Source of the DNA: CAWEDP01 sp963807925
GTDB taxonomy: Bacteria; Acidobacteriota; Vicinamibacteria; Vicinamibacterales; CAVVIG01
Reading direction: 5' to 3'
Assembly: GCA_963807925.1 (NCBI GenBank)
Contig: CAWEDP010000002.1
Coordinates: 3,162,001-3,226,000 of the forward strand
Length of the DNA stretch: 64,000 bases
Position numbers and translations under genes: made by a program. A model generated the notes under the pieces. It was not told the origin of the DNA. It searched no databases and saw only the letters and a list, made by a program, of their open reading frames with translations. How positions within the stretch are numbered: the stretch's first letter is position 1; each line of letters opens with the position of its first letter. Positions 18,420 to 27,793 of this stretch are shown here, in pieces.

Positions 18420-18548
18420 CGCGTCCCTCGTTCGACAAGAGAGGGCGCCCGCACGGGAGCGACCGGCGGGCGCCTGCATTCGGGGCATTGTTGCATATTC
18501 ACCGACGAGGGGACCCTGGACGGCGACTGACGCGAGAGCGCGCCGACG

Positions 18549-18589
18549 AAAAACGGCCGACGCCCGGATCGCCGTCGATCCGGGCGTCG
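18549..18589 (-). terminator. intrinsic terminator downstream of the secreted protein gene
   Basis: On the minus strand a perfect stem of 13 bp, with core GACGCCCGGATC / GATCCGGGCGTC at 18559-18570 and 18577-18588 and a 6-base loop, is followed by GGCCG and five T. It lies about 80 bp beyond the stop of the gene at 18670-19254 and is the clearest factor-independent terminator in the window. Confidence 0.7.
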
Positions 18590-18669
18590 CCTCTTGCGCC
18601 GGTTGCCTCGCCAACCGTAGTCCCGAAGATGCCGGTATCGGCGGGTCGCCGTGAATCAGTCGCGCGTCG

Positions 18670-19254
18670 CTACGGGCAGCTCGACGCAATCATCGTGACG
18701 GTGTCCACCTTCAGCACCGGCGCACTGGCGCTCGAGGCCGCCGGGGCCCCGCCGGCCGCGTTGGGAGCCGCCGTCGGGGGCGCGCCGGGCGAAATGGCGC
18801 CGGGGCTACCCGAGCTCGGCTCGAGCATCCCGACGATCATCACCTTGTGACCCACGTGCGACGCCACTTTGCCGGCCTCGGCATCCAGCCGATAGGTCGA
18901 CCCCGATTCGCGTCCCGCCGTTCTCGCCGACGAGGAGGACGACGGCGGTTTCGCCGCTGCAGACGACGATGACCCGGTGTCGCGCATGGCGTTGGTCAGG
19001 ATGAAGCTCGAGCCGGCGCTCGAACTGTTCGCCGTCCCCGACGTGCCGACCGCCGATGGGGTTCCGCGTTCCACGCATCCGGTGAAGGTGACCTTGGCCG
19101 CGTCGGCACGCGGAGTCAGCGAGGTCGGCGGCGTGGTCGATCGGGGCGTTGACGCTCCGGGGGCCTGCGTCGCGCCCGGCGTCTGCGCGGCAAGCGTGGT
19201 GGCGGCGGCAAGCGCAATCGCTGCACACGTTCCGGTCCAGACTCTCTGATGCAT
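18670..19254 (-). CDS. secreted low-complexity protein of unknown function
   Basis: A 194-residue secreted protein. ATG 19254 has AGGAGGT five bases upstream and begins a signal peptide (AAIALAAATTLAAQTPG). Low-complexity Ser/Thr/Pro/Ala stretches flank a core with KVTFTGCVERG, SSFILTNAMRDTG, STYRLDAEAGKVASHVGHKV and VDTVTMIASSCP. This pattern (cysteine in TGCVERG, late Cys) is shared by small acidobacterial secreted proteins with an OB-like fold. Function is unknown. Single transcription unit ending at the terminator at 18549-18589. Confidence 0.72.
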   Translation of the reverse strand: MHQRVWTGTCAAIALAAATTLAAQTPGATQAPGASTPRSTTPPTSLTPRADAAKVTFTGCVERGTPSAVGTSGTANSSSAGSSFILTNAMRDTGSSSSAAAKPPSSSSSARTAGRESGSTYRLDAEAGKVASHVGHKVMIVGMLEPSSGSPGAISPGAPPTAAPNAAGGAPAASSASAPVLKVDTVTMIASSCP

Positions 19255-19603
19255 CGTGACCTCCTGATTTGACATCGTGGCGTTCACCGCGGTGTGCAAT
19301 CAGGACGCCACGTCGACGCGCAGGACACCGCGGGGCGGCGCTCGTGCGCTCGCAGTCGCGGGCAGGCCATCCCGCAGTCGATTCGAGCGCGTGGCGGTCG
19401 CACTCGAGGACGGAACGCTTCAGCTGCCCGAACAGGAGACAACCGTTACCCGTGAACCGTGAGTGTTCGCGGCGCCGACGCGCGTCACGCGAGAAACATC
19501 GTTCGGGTGCGGACGAGCTCGCGGCTCCGCATCACGACGCTCCCGGTAGTGTCCGGCTTGAAGCCGGGCAGCTGGTGTCGGCAGTTCCTGGGCTGGATGC
19601 GAC
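19255..19603. other. intergenic region without a recognisable gene
   Basis: About 350 bp upstream of the secreted protein gene and downstream of the OPT transporter. Short open frames here have arginine-rich composition and no family motifs. A 15-base palindrome CCGGCTTGAAGCCGG lies at 19553-19567 but has no U-tract. Nothing further can be supported. Confidence 0.6.
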
Positions 19604-21385
19604 TCAGGGCAGCCGCATCAGCCCGAGCGTCACCAGCAGGGGAATCGCAACCGCGACGAGCGCTTCTCCCGCGATCAATCCGGACGCCAGCGGAATCGAG
19701 TAGCGATGATGACTCGTGGGGGCGATCCTGGCCCAGACCTCATCGGCGGCCGCGCCGAGGAAGATCATCGTCACGGCATTGATCGGGATGAGCATCGCGA
19801 TCCCCATACCGGTGGGCGACGGCACGAACGGCCGCCATCCGTCCTTCTGCTCGAGCAGGGTGAGCGCCACGCCAACCAGCGCCCCCGTCAGGAACGACCA
19901 TTTGATCCACGAGAGGCGCGCCACCGCCTCGGCGCTCGCGGCTGCCGGACCGGTCCACTCGCGCGTGACCAGCCTGGCGAAACCGACCCACCGCTGCGAG
20001 GTCGGGCTCAGCAGCTGCGCGTGCTCGCCGACGATCCCGTAGGTGTCCCGAAGCAGTGGGTACATCACCGCGAGCGCCAGCGCGCCGACCGGCACCGCCA
20101 GCAGCTGCATGTAGGTGAGGATGCGTGGCGTCGAGTCAATCATCTGGCCGGTCCGGAAGTCCTGCATCAGCCCTTCGGACTCGGCGGCGACGGCCGCCGT
20201 GATGCCGCTCGACACCATGCTGGCTCTCAGATCGCCCGGGGCGATCACGCCGAACATGGCTTGCATGAGATTCGTCATGGCGCTGATCGGTCCCCAGTTC
20301 GTCTCGCCCAGCACCCGCAGGGCGACGAGCCCGAGCGGCATCGCGAGCACGATGGCCAGCACCGAGTGCCAGACAGGCGTACCGAAGAACGAGCGCTGCA
20401 CTGCAATCAGCAACAGCGCCGAGACGGCGCTGCCAGCTCCCACCCACCGCAGCGAAAGATCCTGCGAGGCGCCGGACGAGGCGGCGAGGCTGCGGAAGGT
20501 CCTGACGAGCACGTTCCAGCGAAACAGCAGCGCCGACATGCCGCCGGCCACGAGCATCCCCACGGCCGGCCACATGACGGTCAGCAGGATGTCCACGCGC
20601 CGCGCGTCGGCCGGAATCAGCCCGCGCGCGAGCAGCCAGGGCGGCGCAAGCACCCATCCGACGAGGCCGCCGATGAGCATGCTCGCGCTGATGCGCAGCC
20701 CGATGATGATGCCCGAGCCGACGTTGAGCAGTGAGACGCCGAACCCGACGCCCACCGCCGCCGAGAAGCGATTCACGTTGACGGCCATGCTCTCGACGAT
20801 CCACTTGAGCTGCGTCGCCACGAACGTCAACCCGGACAGCACGAGCGCGCCGACCATCACGAACGCCGATTTCCGCGCCTGCTCGCCGCGCGAGTCGAGC
20901 ATGATGAGCGTCTCGCCCGCGGCGATGCCGTCGGGAAACGGCAGGTTCTCGTCGTCGATGAAGTGCTTGCGCAACGGCACGGCGAGAAACACGCCCAGCA
21001 GACCCGAGGCGGAGAGCCAGACGAAGGTCTGCGTCCTCGACAGGCGGACGTCGAAGCCGCTGCCGGGATCCGCGGCCAGGATGTCGAACGCCGCCAGCAG
21101 CCAGCACAGGAACGCGATCTGTCCCGCCGTGGTGCCGGCGGTCTGCACGATGTTGTTCTCCCAGCGGTTGTAGCTCTTCGAGAAGAGGCCGAGGGCGAGG
21201 AAGCCGAAGAAGGCGGAGACCACCGAGATGTTGGGTCCGAAGCCGAACTTGAGGACCACGTACGGGTAGGACGCGCCGATGAGGAGGGCGACGAGAAGGC
21301 CGACCGTCACCGAGCGCGCGGTGAGCTCGCGAACGTGCGGCGGCCGGTCCGGGGCCAGGACCGGCTGCCGCTCCTCATCGTGCAC
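19604..21385 (-). CDS. OPT family oligopeptide/metal transporter
   Basis: Multipass inner-membrane transporter of the oligopeptide transporter superfamily, 593 residues with about 14-16 hydrophobic segments. Recognisable parts are VGLLVALLIGASYPYVVLKF near the N-terminus, NIVQTAGTTAGQIAFLCWLL, FPDGIAAGETLIML and the NWGPISAMTNLMQ loop. OPT members move peptides or metal chelates with protons; the substrate here is unknown. It follows the NAD(P)-binding gene by 9 bp on the same strand, which suggests co-transcription. Confidence 0.85.
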   Translation of the reverse strand: MHDEERQPVLAPDRPPHVRELTARSVTVGLLVALLIGASYPYVVLKFGFGPNISVVSAFFGFLALGLFSKSYNRWENNIVQTAGTTAGQIAFLCWLLAAFDILAADPGSGFDVRLSRTQTFVWLSASGLLGVFLAVPLRKHFIDDENLPFPDGIAAGETLIMLDSRGEQARKSAFVMVGALVLSGLTFVATQLKWIVESMAVNVNRFSAAVGVGFGVSLLNVGSGIIIGLRISASMLIGGLVGWVLAPPWLLARGLIPADARRVDILLTVMWPAVGMLVAGGMSALLFRWNVLVRTFRSLAASSGASQDLSLRWVGAGSAVSALLLIAVQRSFFGTPVWHSVLAIVLAMPLGLVALRVLGETNWGPISAMTNLMQAMFGVIAPGDLRASMVSSGITAAVAAESEGLMQDFRTGQMIDSTPRILTYMQLLAVPVGALALAVMYPLLRDTYGIVGEHAQLLSPTSQRWVGFARLVTREWTGPAAASAEAVARLSWIKWSFLTGALVGVALTLLEQKDGWRPFVPSPTGMGIAMLIPINAVTMIFLGAAADEVWARIAPTSHHRYSIPLASGLIAGEALVAVAIPLLVTLGLMRLP

Positions 21386-21394
21386 GCGCCAAGC

Positions 21395-22072
21395 TTACAT
21401 CGCCATCAAGCGGATGGCGGGGACTTCCACGATCCGGACGCCGTTGGCCGGCGGCGCATCGACGGCCCGCGCCAGCGCGCCAACGATCGCCGGGCGGGTC
21501 ACGAGTCCCAGTCGCTCGGCGCTCTGGCGGGTCGCGGGGATGTGCCTGAGCACCGCGTACACCGGCATCAAGAGATACGGCCAGCGGTGACCCGGTCCCA
21601 GGACGTACCACGGTCTGAGAATGGTGGCGGGAATGCCGGTCGCCGCGACGAGCGCCTCGCCCTGCTCGCGCACAGCGATGTAGGCGCGCATCACCGGTGC
21701 CGGATGGGCCACGCTCACGTAGATCAGGTGACGGACGCCGGCGTGCTGCGCAGCCACGGTGCTGGCCCGGATCGAGGCCAGATCGACGCGCTCGAATTCG
21801 GCGGCTTTCGCCGGATTCGGGTGGGGCGTTCCGACCAGGTGCACGAGGGTGGCCCCGCCCGGAACCGCGTCGGCAAACGTCGAGGCGTCCAGCGCGTCGC
21901 CGGTCGCCGGCAACACGTCGGGCGGGAGCCTCGCCTCCGAGCCCCGGCGGACGAGACCGACCACGCGATATCCACGGCCAGCCAGCGCACGAGTCAACTC
22001 GCGGCCGATGTACCCGGTCGCGCCGGTCACGAAGACCGGGTGCGTCCGCGGAGTCCACGCTGCAGCAGCCAC
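21395..22072 (-). CDS. NAD(P)-binding atypical short-chain dehydrogenase-like protein
   Basis: Rossmann-fold protein of the NmrA/atypical SDR type, 225 residues. GTG 22072 is chosen because GGGAGGGG precedes it and the nucleotide-binding motif VFVTGATGYIGRELTRAL follows at about residues 11-28. Later motifs are TLVHLVGTPHPNP, GVRHLIYVSVAH and GIPATILRPWYVLGPGHRWP. The classical YxxxK is replaced by a YIAVREQGE segment, so it may be a regulatory or epimerase-like member. It leads the OPT transporter gene. Confidence 0.78.
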   Translation of the reverse strand: MAAAAWTPRTHPVFVTGATGYIGRELTRALAGRGYRVVGLVRRGSEARLPPDVLPATGDALDASTFADAVPGGATLVHLVGTPHPNPAKAAEFERVDLASIRASTVAAQHAGVRHLIYVSVAHPAPVMRAYIAVREQGEALVAATGIPATILRPWYVLGPGHRWPYLLMPVYAVLRHIPATRQSAERLGLVTRPAIVGALARAVDAPPANGVRIVEVPAIRLMAM

Positions 22073-22228
22073 GATGTCCCCTCCCGTGTGCTTCCTCGAA
22101 GGCCTTACGTGAGCCGACCGCGCCTGGATTGGCGCCACCGACGCCGCCGACCCGCTCCTCCCGCCCCACGCTCGTTTGCGATAGCATCGCTCCAGTCGCG
22201 CTCCAAACCGACCATCAGAGGACCCGCT

Positions 22229-23416
22229 GTGATCAAACGACGCATTTCGCTCCTTCCGCTCGTTCTGCTCTTGCTGCCGATCAGCGCCAGGAATCTGCCG
22301 GCCCAGGACCTGGTCATCACCAACGCGCGCATCGTCGTGGGCAACGGCACGGTCATCGATCAGGGGTCGATCGTCGTGCGGGGAGGCCGGCTCGTGTCGG
22401 TGGCGGCCGGTCCGTCGAGTGTTGCCGGAGTCCCGACGATCGATGCTCGGGGCCTTTCGGCCCTGCCCGGCTTCATCGACGGACACCGGCACGTCAATAC
22501 CGGGCCCAATGAGAAGGAGCAGATGCAGCAACTGCTCGATGCGGGCTACACGACGATCCTGTCGGGCGGCGGCCCTGCGGAAGGCAACCTGACGCTCCGG
22601 GACCACATCGAGAAGGGCGTGATCAGGGGACCGCGGATCATCCCGTCCGGCCGCGTGAATCTGGCCGACACCACCCCCGAGGCGGCTCGCGCCGAAGTGC
22701 GACGGCTCGCGGCGCTGGGCATCAAGTTTGTCGGGGAACAGGCGCTCACGCCCAAGCCCGGACCGACGGCGAAGGAGCTGGACAACCTCAGGGCGATTGT
22801 CGACGAATCGAAGAAGGTCGGCGTCTGGGTCCAGATTCACGCGGTGAGCCCGCAGGCGATGATGGCGGCCGTGGACGCCGGCGTGCCGAAGCTCGTTCAT
22901 ACGCCGCATTTCGGCTGGCTGAGCTTCGAGGACGCCAAACGGGTGGCCGCCGCCGGCGTGAAGCAGCTGTCGACCATCGGCTTCGGCGTGCCAGTCTTCG
23001 GCGTGTTCGCCGATGACAACACGCCGCGCTTCCGGGACGGCCGGCCCTGGCCGGCGTCAATCCTCGACGGCGAGGGCCGCGGGCAGGAGGCCGGCTACAA
23101 GGCGGTGAATGCGAGAACCTCCTGGGACGCCGGCGTGATCTACGGCTACGGCACCGATACGGGATACGCACCCAAGGCCGGGCTCGAACACGAGCTGAAG
23201 TCGCTCAACCTGATGTTCTCGATGCGGGACATCGTCAAGCTGATGGGACCGAACACGGCGTCCTACATCGAGATGAGCGACGAGCTCGGCACGCTCGAAC
23301 CCGGCAAGCTCGCCGACATCGTGCTGGTGGCGGGCAACCCTCTCGATGGCTATTGGAATCTGCTGAACACGAAGCTGGTCGTCAAGGGCGGCGTGATCGT
23401 GTCGGATCAGCGGTAG
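22229..23416 (+). CDS. secreted amidohydrolase family protein
   Basis: Metal-dependent amidohydrolase of the imidazolonepropionase-like branch, 395 residues. GTG 22229 starts a signal peptide (SLLPLVLLLLPISARNLPAQ). The upstream open frame is shadow of the divergent NAD(P)-binding gene. Metal motifs are LSALPGFIDGHRHVNTGP (HxH near 88), VQIHAVSPQAM and KLVHTPHFGW, then YGTDTGYAP with the catalytic aspartate. The C-terminus has LGTLEPGKLADIVLVAGNP. The substrate is unknown; secreted members in acidobacteria often accompany peptidases. Confidence 0.85.
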   Translation: MIKRRISLLPLVLLLLPISARNLPAQDLVITNARIVVGNGTVIDQGSIVVRGGRLVSVAAGPSSVAGVPTIDARGLSALPGFIDGHRHVNTGPNEKEQMQQLLDAGYTTILSGGGPAEGNLTLRDHIEKGVIRGPRIIPSGRVNLADTTPEAARAEVRRLAALGIKFVGEQALTPKPGPTAKELDNLRAIVDESKKVGVWVQIHAVSPQAMMAAVDAGVPKLVHTPHFGWLSFEDAKRVAAAGVKQLSTIGFGVPVFGVFADDNTPRFRDGRPWPASILDGEGRGQEAGYKAVNARTSWDAGVIYGYGTDTGYAPKAGLEHELKSLNLMFSMRDIVKLMGPNTASYIEMSDELGTLEPGKLADIVLVAGNPLDGYWNLLNTKLVVKGGVIVSDQR

Positions 23417-23498
23417 AGATTCGACTTTTGCCGTGCGCGTCGATACGATGTCGATCAATCGGACGGGATTGGCCGATCCTGACGTGAGAGAGTCACAT

Positions 23499-24272
23499 AT
23501 GAGAGTCCGAGTTCACCCTGCGATCCTCGCCGCGAGTGCTGTCGCGGCGATTCTGTCGGCGTCGCATCCGGCGCTCGGAGGGGCGCCACAACGCCAGGCC
23601 GGCGCGGCCGCGCGATCGGACTGGCCGCCAGAGGGCCCCACGCCGCGGACAGCCGACGGCAAGCCCGATCTGTCGGGCAACTGGCAACCGAACGCGATTC
23701 GGCAGAACGTGGATCTGATCGGGTCGGGCGTGGAGGTCCCGCTCCTGCCCGAAGCGGCCGCGGTCTACAAACGGCACAAGGACAACATCAGCAGGGACGA
23801 TCCCGAAGCCCGGTGTCTGCCTCCCGGCGTGCCCCGCATGAGCACGACCCCGTACCCGTGGACGATCGTGCAGACGCCGAAGCTGATGGTCATCGTGTAC
23901 GAGGGCGGGGCCCACATCTGGCGGAAGATCTTCATGGACGGCCGCGGCCACGACCCGAACGTGCAGGAGACGTGGCTGGGGGACTCGATCGGCCATTGGG
24001 ACGGCGACACGCTCGTGGTGGAGACCGTCGGCCAGAACGACATCACCTGGCTCGACCAGTCCGGCATCCCGCATTCCGCCGGCATGAAGGTGACCGAACG
24101 CATCCGGCGCCCCGATTACGGGCACCTCGAAATCGAGCACATCATCGACGACCCGAAGACCTTCTCCAGGCCGTGGTCGTTCACGACGCATCCCTCGCTG
24201 TTGCGCGGCGAATTGATCGAGTACATCTGCCAGGAGAACAACAAGGACGTCGAGCACCTGGTGGGCAAGTGA
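23499..24272 (+). CDS. secreted DLSG-motif protein of unknown function
   Basis: Third DLSG paralog, 257 residues, from ATG 23499. The signal peptide is SAVAAILSASHPALGG. Motifs: RTADGKPDLSGNWQPN, ARCLPPGVPRM, DSIGHWDGDTLVVETVGQND and ELIEYICQENNKD. The start at 23433 would add a stretch without signal character. It follows the amidohydrolase on the same strand and precedes the fourth paralog, suggesting a tandem arrangement. Function unknown. Confidence 0.78.
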   Translation: MRVRVHPAILAASAVAAILSASHPALGGAPQRQAGAAARSDWPPEGPTPRTADGKPDLSGNWQPNAIRQNVDLIGSGVEVPLLPEAAAVYKRHKDNISRDDPEARCLPPGVPRMSTTPYPWTIVQTPKLMVIVYEGGAHIWRKIFMDGRGHDPNVQETWLGDSIGHWDGDTLVVETVGQNDITWLDQSGIPHSAGMKVTERIRRPDYGHLEIEHIIDDPKTFSRPWSFTTHPSLLRGELIEYICQENNKDVEHLVGK

Positions 24273-24344
24273 CCGCCGCCTGACTGACGATTCCGGCGGG
24301 CCGCAGGCGGACTCGTGGCATCATGGACCCTCCGGAGGGGCCAT

Positions 24345-25433
24345 ATGCGAGGACTTCGACTTGCCGGGATCATCACCTTCACGGCGCTGGCGGCGTCGCC
24401 GGCGCTGCCGGTTCGCGCCCAGAACAATCCGCCGGCCAGCGGAGACATCGACGCGCAGCGGAAACTGATCCGCGAAGTCGCCGAAGCGCTGAAGAAGAAG
24501 AAGGACGCGGGCACATCCGCCTCGGTCCCCGCCAGGGGATGGAAGGCGGCGCGGACGCCGTGGGGCGATCCGGACGTTTCGGGCGTCTACACCAATAGCG
24601 ACGAAGCCGGCATCCCGTTCGAACGCCCGGCGGAGTTCGAGGGCCGCCGGCTGCAGGACATTTCCGGCGAGGAGCTCGCGGCCATTCAGCAGAAGCGACG
24701 GGAGGCGACGATCGAGAACGCCGCCCGCCAGACGCAGCAGCCCAACCCGCAGCTGTTCTGGTGGGAGACGTTGAACGCCACCAACAGCCGCGCGTGGCTC
24801 GTGCTCGATCCGCCCGATGGCCGGATTCCTCCGACGACGCCCGAAGCCGCTCGCCGGGCGGCGGCCACGAGAGAGGCGCGCATCGCGGCCGGACGGTTGC
24901 GGGGCCAGGCCGACTCCTACGAGGACCGCAGCCTCTACGATCAGTGCATCACGCGCGGCCTGCCAGGCTCGATGATGCCGGCGATCTACGGCAGCTCGTA
25001 TCGCATCGTTCAAGGGCCGGGCTACGTCGGGATCATCTACGAGATGATCCACGAGACGCGCATCATCGCGCTCGGCGGACGCCCCCACCCCGCCAAGATC
25101 ATCCGCGCCTATATGGGCGACGCCAAAGGCCACTGGGACGGCGACACGCTGGTGGTCGAGACCGTCAACTTCAAGGATCAGAGCGCGTATCGCGGCGCCG
25201 ACGGCGGCACGCTTCGTCTGATCGAGCGGTTCAAGCCGGTCGGACCAAGCACCACGGAGTGGTCTGTCACCGTCGACGATCCGTCGACCTGGACGCGTCC
25301 GTGGACCTTCGCGATGAATCTGACGAAGAAGGACGAAAGCCAGCAACCGTTCGAGTACGCGTGCCACGAAGGCAACTACGGCCTCCGGAATATCCTGAGC
25401 GCGGCGCGCGCCGCTGACCGAGAGCGCCAGTAA
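24345..25433 (+). CDS. secreted DLSG-motif protein, long form
   Basis: Fourth and longest DLSG paralog, 362 residues, ATG 24345 after CCGGAGGGG. Signal peptide FTALAASPALPVRAQNN. The first motif is altered to WGDPDVSGVYTN. An insert of about 80 residues lies between it and the conserved GLPGSMMPAIYG. The core GHWDGDTLVVETVNFKDQSA and the C-terminal YACHEGNYGLRN are kept. The family relation is clear from order and motifs. Function unknown. Confidence 0.78.
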   Translation: MRGLRLAGIITFTALAASPALPVRAQNNPPASGDIDAQRKLIREVAEALKKKKDAGTSASVPARGWKAARTPWGDPDVSGVYTNSDEAGIPFERPAEFEGRRLQDISGEELAAIQQKRREATIENAARQTQQPNPQLFWWETLNATNSRAWLVLDPPDGRIPPTTPEAARRAAATREARIAAGRLRGQADSYEDRSLYDQCITRGLPGSMMPAIYGSSYRIVQGPGYVGIIYEMIHETRIIALGGRPHPAKIIRAYMGDAKGHWDGDTLVVETVNFKDQSAYRGADGGTLRLIERFKPVGPSTTEWSVTVDDPSTWTRPWTFAMNLTKKDESQQPFEYACHEGNYGLRNILSAARAADRERQ

Positions 25434-25453
25434 CGTGGATCGCGAGTCGGCTC

Positions 25454-26818
25454 TCAGGTGTCGGGCCGCTCGTGATGCCGCCGCAGGTTCCTGGCATCCG
25501 CGGCCAGCCGTTCGCTGACCGTGACGGCATAGGGCGGGTCTGCCGGCGACAGGGCGCGCAACGAGGGAGAGAGACGGTTCAGCGCCGCCTCTCGCCGAGC
25601 CCGCGCGTCATCCAACCTCACCCGGCCTGCGGGCTGGCGTACTCCGTTCGTCATCACCGGCTCCAGGAGCGGGCGGCCGCGTGCCGGTTCGTCATGGCGC
25701 GCGACCACGTCGTACTGAGCGATGCCGTCGCGCTCCACGCGAAAGATCTGCTTGCGTCCGGGCAGGATGGATTTTCCGGTCGAGAGCTTGATGCGCCCGC
25801 GACCAGCGTACTCCACGAGCTTGTAGGCGATATCCAGCGTCGGGGCGTCGGGCGAGACCCCCATCTCCGTCCCGACGCCAAAGCCGTCGATGGGTGCGCC
25901 GGCGGACACGAGGCGGGCGATGGCGTCCTCGTCGAGGCTGCCGCTGGCGAAGATGCCTACGGATGCCAGAGCCGCCTCGTCCAGCATGCGCCGCGTGCGG
26001 ATGGAGAGGTCGAGCAGATCGCCAGAATCGAGACGAACGGCGCCAACACGGAAATCGGGGCCGAGTGCCCGGGCGAGATCGATGACCTTCTGGACTCCCG
26101 CGAGGGTGTCGTACGTGTCCACGAGCAGCACGGTGTCGGGGTACTGCCGCGCGAACGCGCGGAACGCCTCGGATTCATCGTCGTGCGCCTGGATGTAGCT
26201 GTGCGCCATTGTGCCACTGACGCGCAGGCCATACGCCTGCCCGGCCGCCACGTTCGACGTGGCCTCAACGCCGGCGATGTGGAACGCGCGCGCGGCTTTC
26301 AATCCGGCATCGGCGCCGTGCATGCGCCGCAGGCCGAAGTCCACCACCTGCCGTCCCCTGGCCGCCTCCACGATGCGCGACGCTTTCGACGCCAACACCG
26401 TCTGGAGGTGCATCTGGTTCATCACGAACGTCTCGACGAGCTGCCCTTCGGCGATCGGCGCGACCACCTCGAGAAGAGGCTCGTTCGCAAAGACGGGCGT
26501 TCCCTCGGGCACCGCATATACGTCGCCCGTGAAGCGCAGCTGTTCCAGGCACTGCAGGAACCGTCCCGAGAAGCGCCCGATCGACTCCAGGTAGGTCAGG
26601 GCCGCCTCGTCGAACCGCAGCGTCTCCAGAAACGTCAGCACATCGTGCACGCCGCAGGCGAGCAGGTAGTTCCGCCGGTCCGGCAGGCGACGCACGAACA
26701 GGCTGAAGACCGCCTGGTCGACCATCCCCTCCTCGAGATAGGCCTGCGCCATCGTGAGCTCGTACAAATCAGTCAGGAGCGCGGGACTGAAAGGCGGCAT
26801 CGATGCGCGCTTCGGCAC
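25454..26818 (-). CDS. pncB: nicotinate phosphoribosyltransferase
   Basis: Converts nicotinate and PRPP to nicotinate mononucleotide in the Preiss-Handler NAD salvage route. The 454-residue product has ALLTDLYELTMAQAYLEEG at the N-terminus, VVDFGLRRMHGADAGLKAAR, the histidine-bearing GTMAHSYIQAHDDE and VRLDSGDLLDLS, all family hallmarks. GTG 26818 and ATG 26800 are both possible starts; neither has a clear ribosome binding site, and ATG 26800 gives the more typical N-terminus. It is divergent from a nicotinamidase, so the two enzymes probably supply successive steps from nicotinamide. Confidence 0.9.
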   Translation of the reverse strand: MPKRASMPPFSPALLTDLYELTMAQAYLEEGMVDQAVFSLFVRRLPDRRNYLLACGVHDVLTFLETLRFDEAALTYLESIGRFSGRFLQCLEQLRFTGDVYAVPEGTPVFANEPLLEVVAPIAEGQLVETFVMNQMHLQTVLASKASRIVEAARGRQVVDFGLRRMHGADAGLKAARAFHIAGVEATSNVAAGQAYGLRVSGTMAHSYIQAHDDESEAFRAFARQYPDTVLLVDTYDTLAGVQKVIDLARALGPDFRVGAVRLDSGDLLDLSIRTRRMLDEAALASVGIFASGSLDEDAIARLVSAGAPIDGFGVGTEMGVSPDAPTLDIAYKLVEYAGRGRIKLSTGKSILPGRKQIFRVERDGIAQYDVVARHDEPARGRPLLEPVMTNGVRQPAGRVRLDDARARREAALNRLSPSLRALSPADPPYAVTVSERLAADARNLRRHHERPDT

Positions 26819-26868
26819 TTGCGGCCAGAGGAGGCTCGGATGTAGAACGGCTCAGGCGAGGCGAAGAG

Positions 26869-26874
26869 ATTATA
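26869..26874 (-). promoter_or_regulatory. possible -10 element for pncB
   Basis: A perfect TATAAT hexamer on the minus strand in the intergenic region between the divergent pncB and nicotinamidase genes, about 50-70 bp upstream of the pncB starts. No convincing -35 hexamer is seen at the usual spacing. Confidence 0.3.
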
Positions 26875-26981
26875 CGGTAGCCCCGTCGCGCGGTCTGCCC
26901 GAAGCAAACAACGATCCGCGATCGGCTCCTCCCGTCGCCGGGGTCCGCCGATTGCAGGTCTGGACGAAACCGAGGCGCGCC

Positions 26982-27782
26982 ATGCAGATCGACCTTCGTC
27001 GCGACGATGTGGAGATGCTCCGCGACCTGCTGCGTCAGAGAGTCGTGGAGCTGGACAGGGAGATCAATCGTACCGACAGTCTGGCGTTCAAGCACAAGCT
27101 GCAGCAACTCGACCGTGCCATCGAGCGTGTCATCGGGGACCTGACGATGGCGCTCGAGCGTCCGGTCCGGATCGACGAAGCAACCCCTCCTGCCGAACGC
27201 AGGGCCCTGCTGGTGGTCGATGTGCAGCGCGACTTCTGCCCGGGGGGAGCCCTTCCGGCGCCCGGCTGCGAACACGTCATCCCCGCTATCAATGCGTATC
27301 TTGCGGGCGCCCGCGAAAGGGGCCTGCCGATCTACGCCTCGCGTGACTGGCATCCGGCCGTGACCACGCACTTCAAGCCGTACGGAGGCGAGTGGCCGCC
27401 GCACTGCGTGCAGGGCTCACCGGGAGCCGCATTTCATCCGGATCTCAGGCTTCCCCCAGACGCGACGATCATCAGCAAGGGTGAGGACGCCGAGCGATCC
27501 GGGTATTCCGCGTTCGACGGGCACACGACGGACGGTCAGTCGTTGCTGTCCGATCTGCGCCGGCGACGGGTCGACACGTTGTATGTCGCCGGCCTCGCGA
27601 CCGAGTACTGCGTGAAGCAGACCACGCTCGATGCGCTACGGTCCGGACTGGGCGTCCACCTTCTCACCGACGCTATCGCAGGCATCGACGCCCATCCGGG
27701 AGACGCGGATCGCGCCCTGGCCGAGATGGCGCACGCGGGCGCGGAACTGACGACGGATCTTGCCGCCACGCGCACGCGCTGA
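26982..27782 (+). CDS. pncA: nicotinamidase with extra N-terminal helical domain
   Basis: Hydrolyses nicotinamide to nicotinate and ammonia (isochorismatase-like fold). Catalytic residues are visible: Asp in LLVVDVQRDFCPGG (about 79), Lys in TIISKGEDAERSGYSAFDG (about 165) and Cys in GLATEYCVKQT (about 209). Metal ligands are in YASRDWHPAVTTHF. The 266-residue product is longer than usual because about 65 residues precede the catalytic domain. They form a charged helical region (RQRVVELDREINRTDSLAFK) resembling small stand-alone acidobacterial proteins. ATG 26982 is kept because this region looks coding. Divergent from pncB. Confidence 0.87.
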   Translation: MQIDLRRDDVEMLRDLLRQRVVELDREINRTDSLAFKHKLQQLDRAIERVIGDLTMALERPVRIDEATPPAERRALLVVDVQRDFCPGGALPAPGCEHVIPAINAYLAGARERGLPIYASRDWHPAVTTHFKPYGGEWPPHCVQGSPGAAFHPDLRLPPDATIISKGEDAERSGYSAFDGHTTDGQSLLSDLRRRRVDTLYVAGLATEYCVKQTTLDALRSGLGVHLLTDAIAGIDAHPGDADRALAEMAHAGAELTTDLAATRTR

Positions 27783-27793
27783 TGGCGTCCGTT

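Noticed and set aside
19553..19567. Palindrome CCGGCTTGAAGCCGG as a terminator for the OPT gene
   Set aside because: The loop is a single base and no U-tract follows on either strand.
20963..22228. Plus-strand extension upstream of the secreted amidohydrolase
   Set aside because: Antisense to the NAD(P)-binding and OPT genes; low-complexity Arg/Gly/Pro content. The signal peptide starts at 22229.
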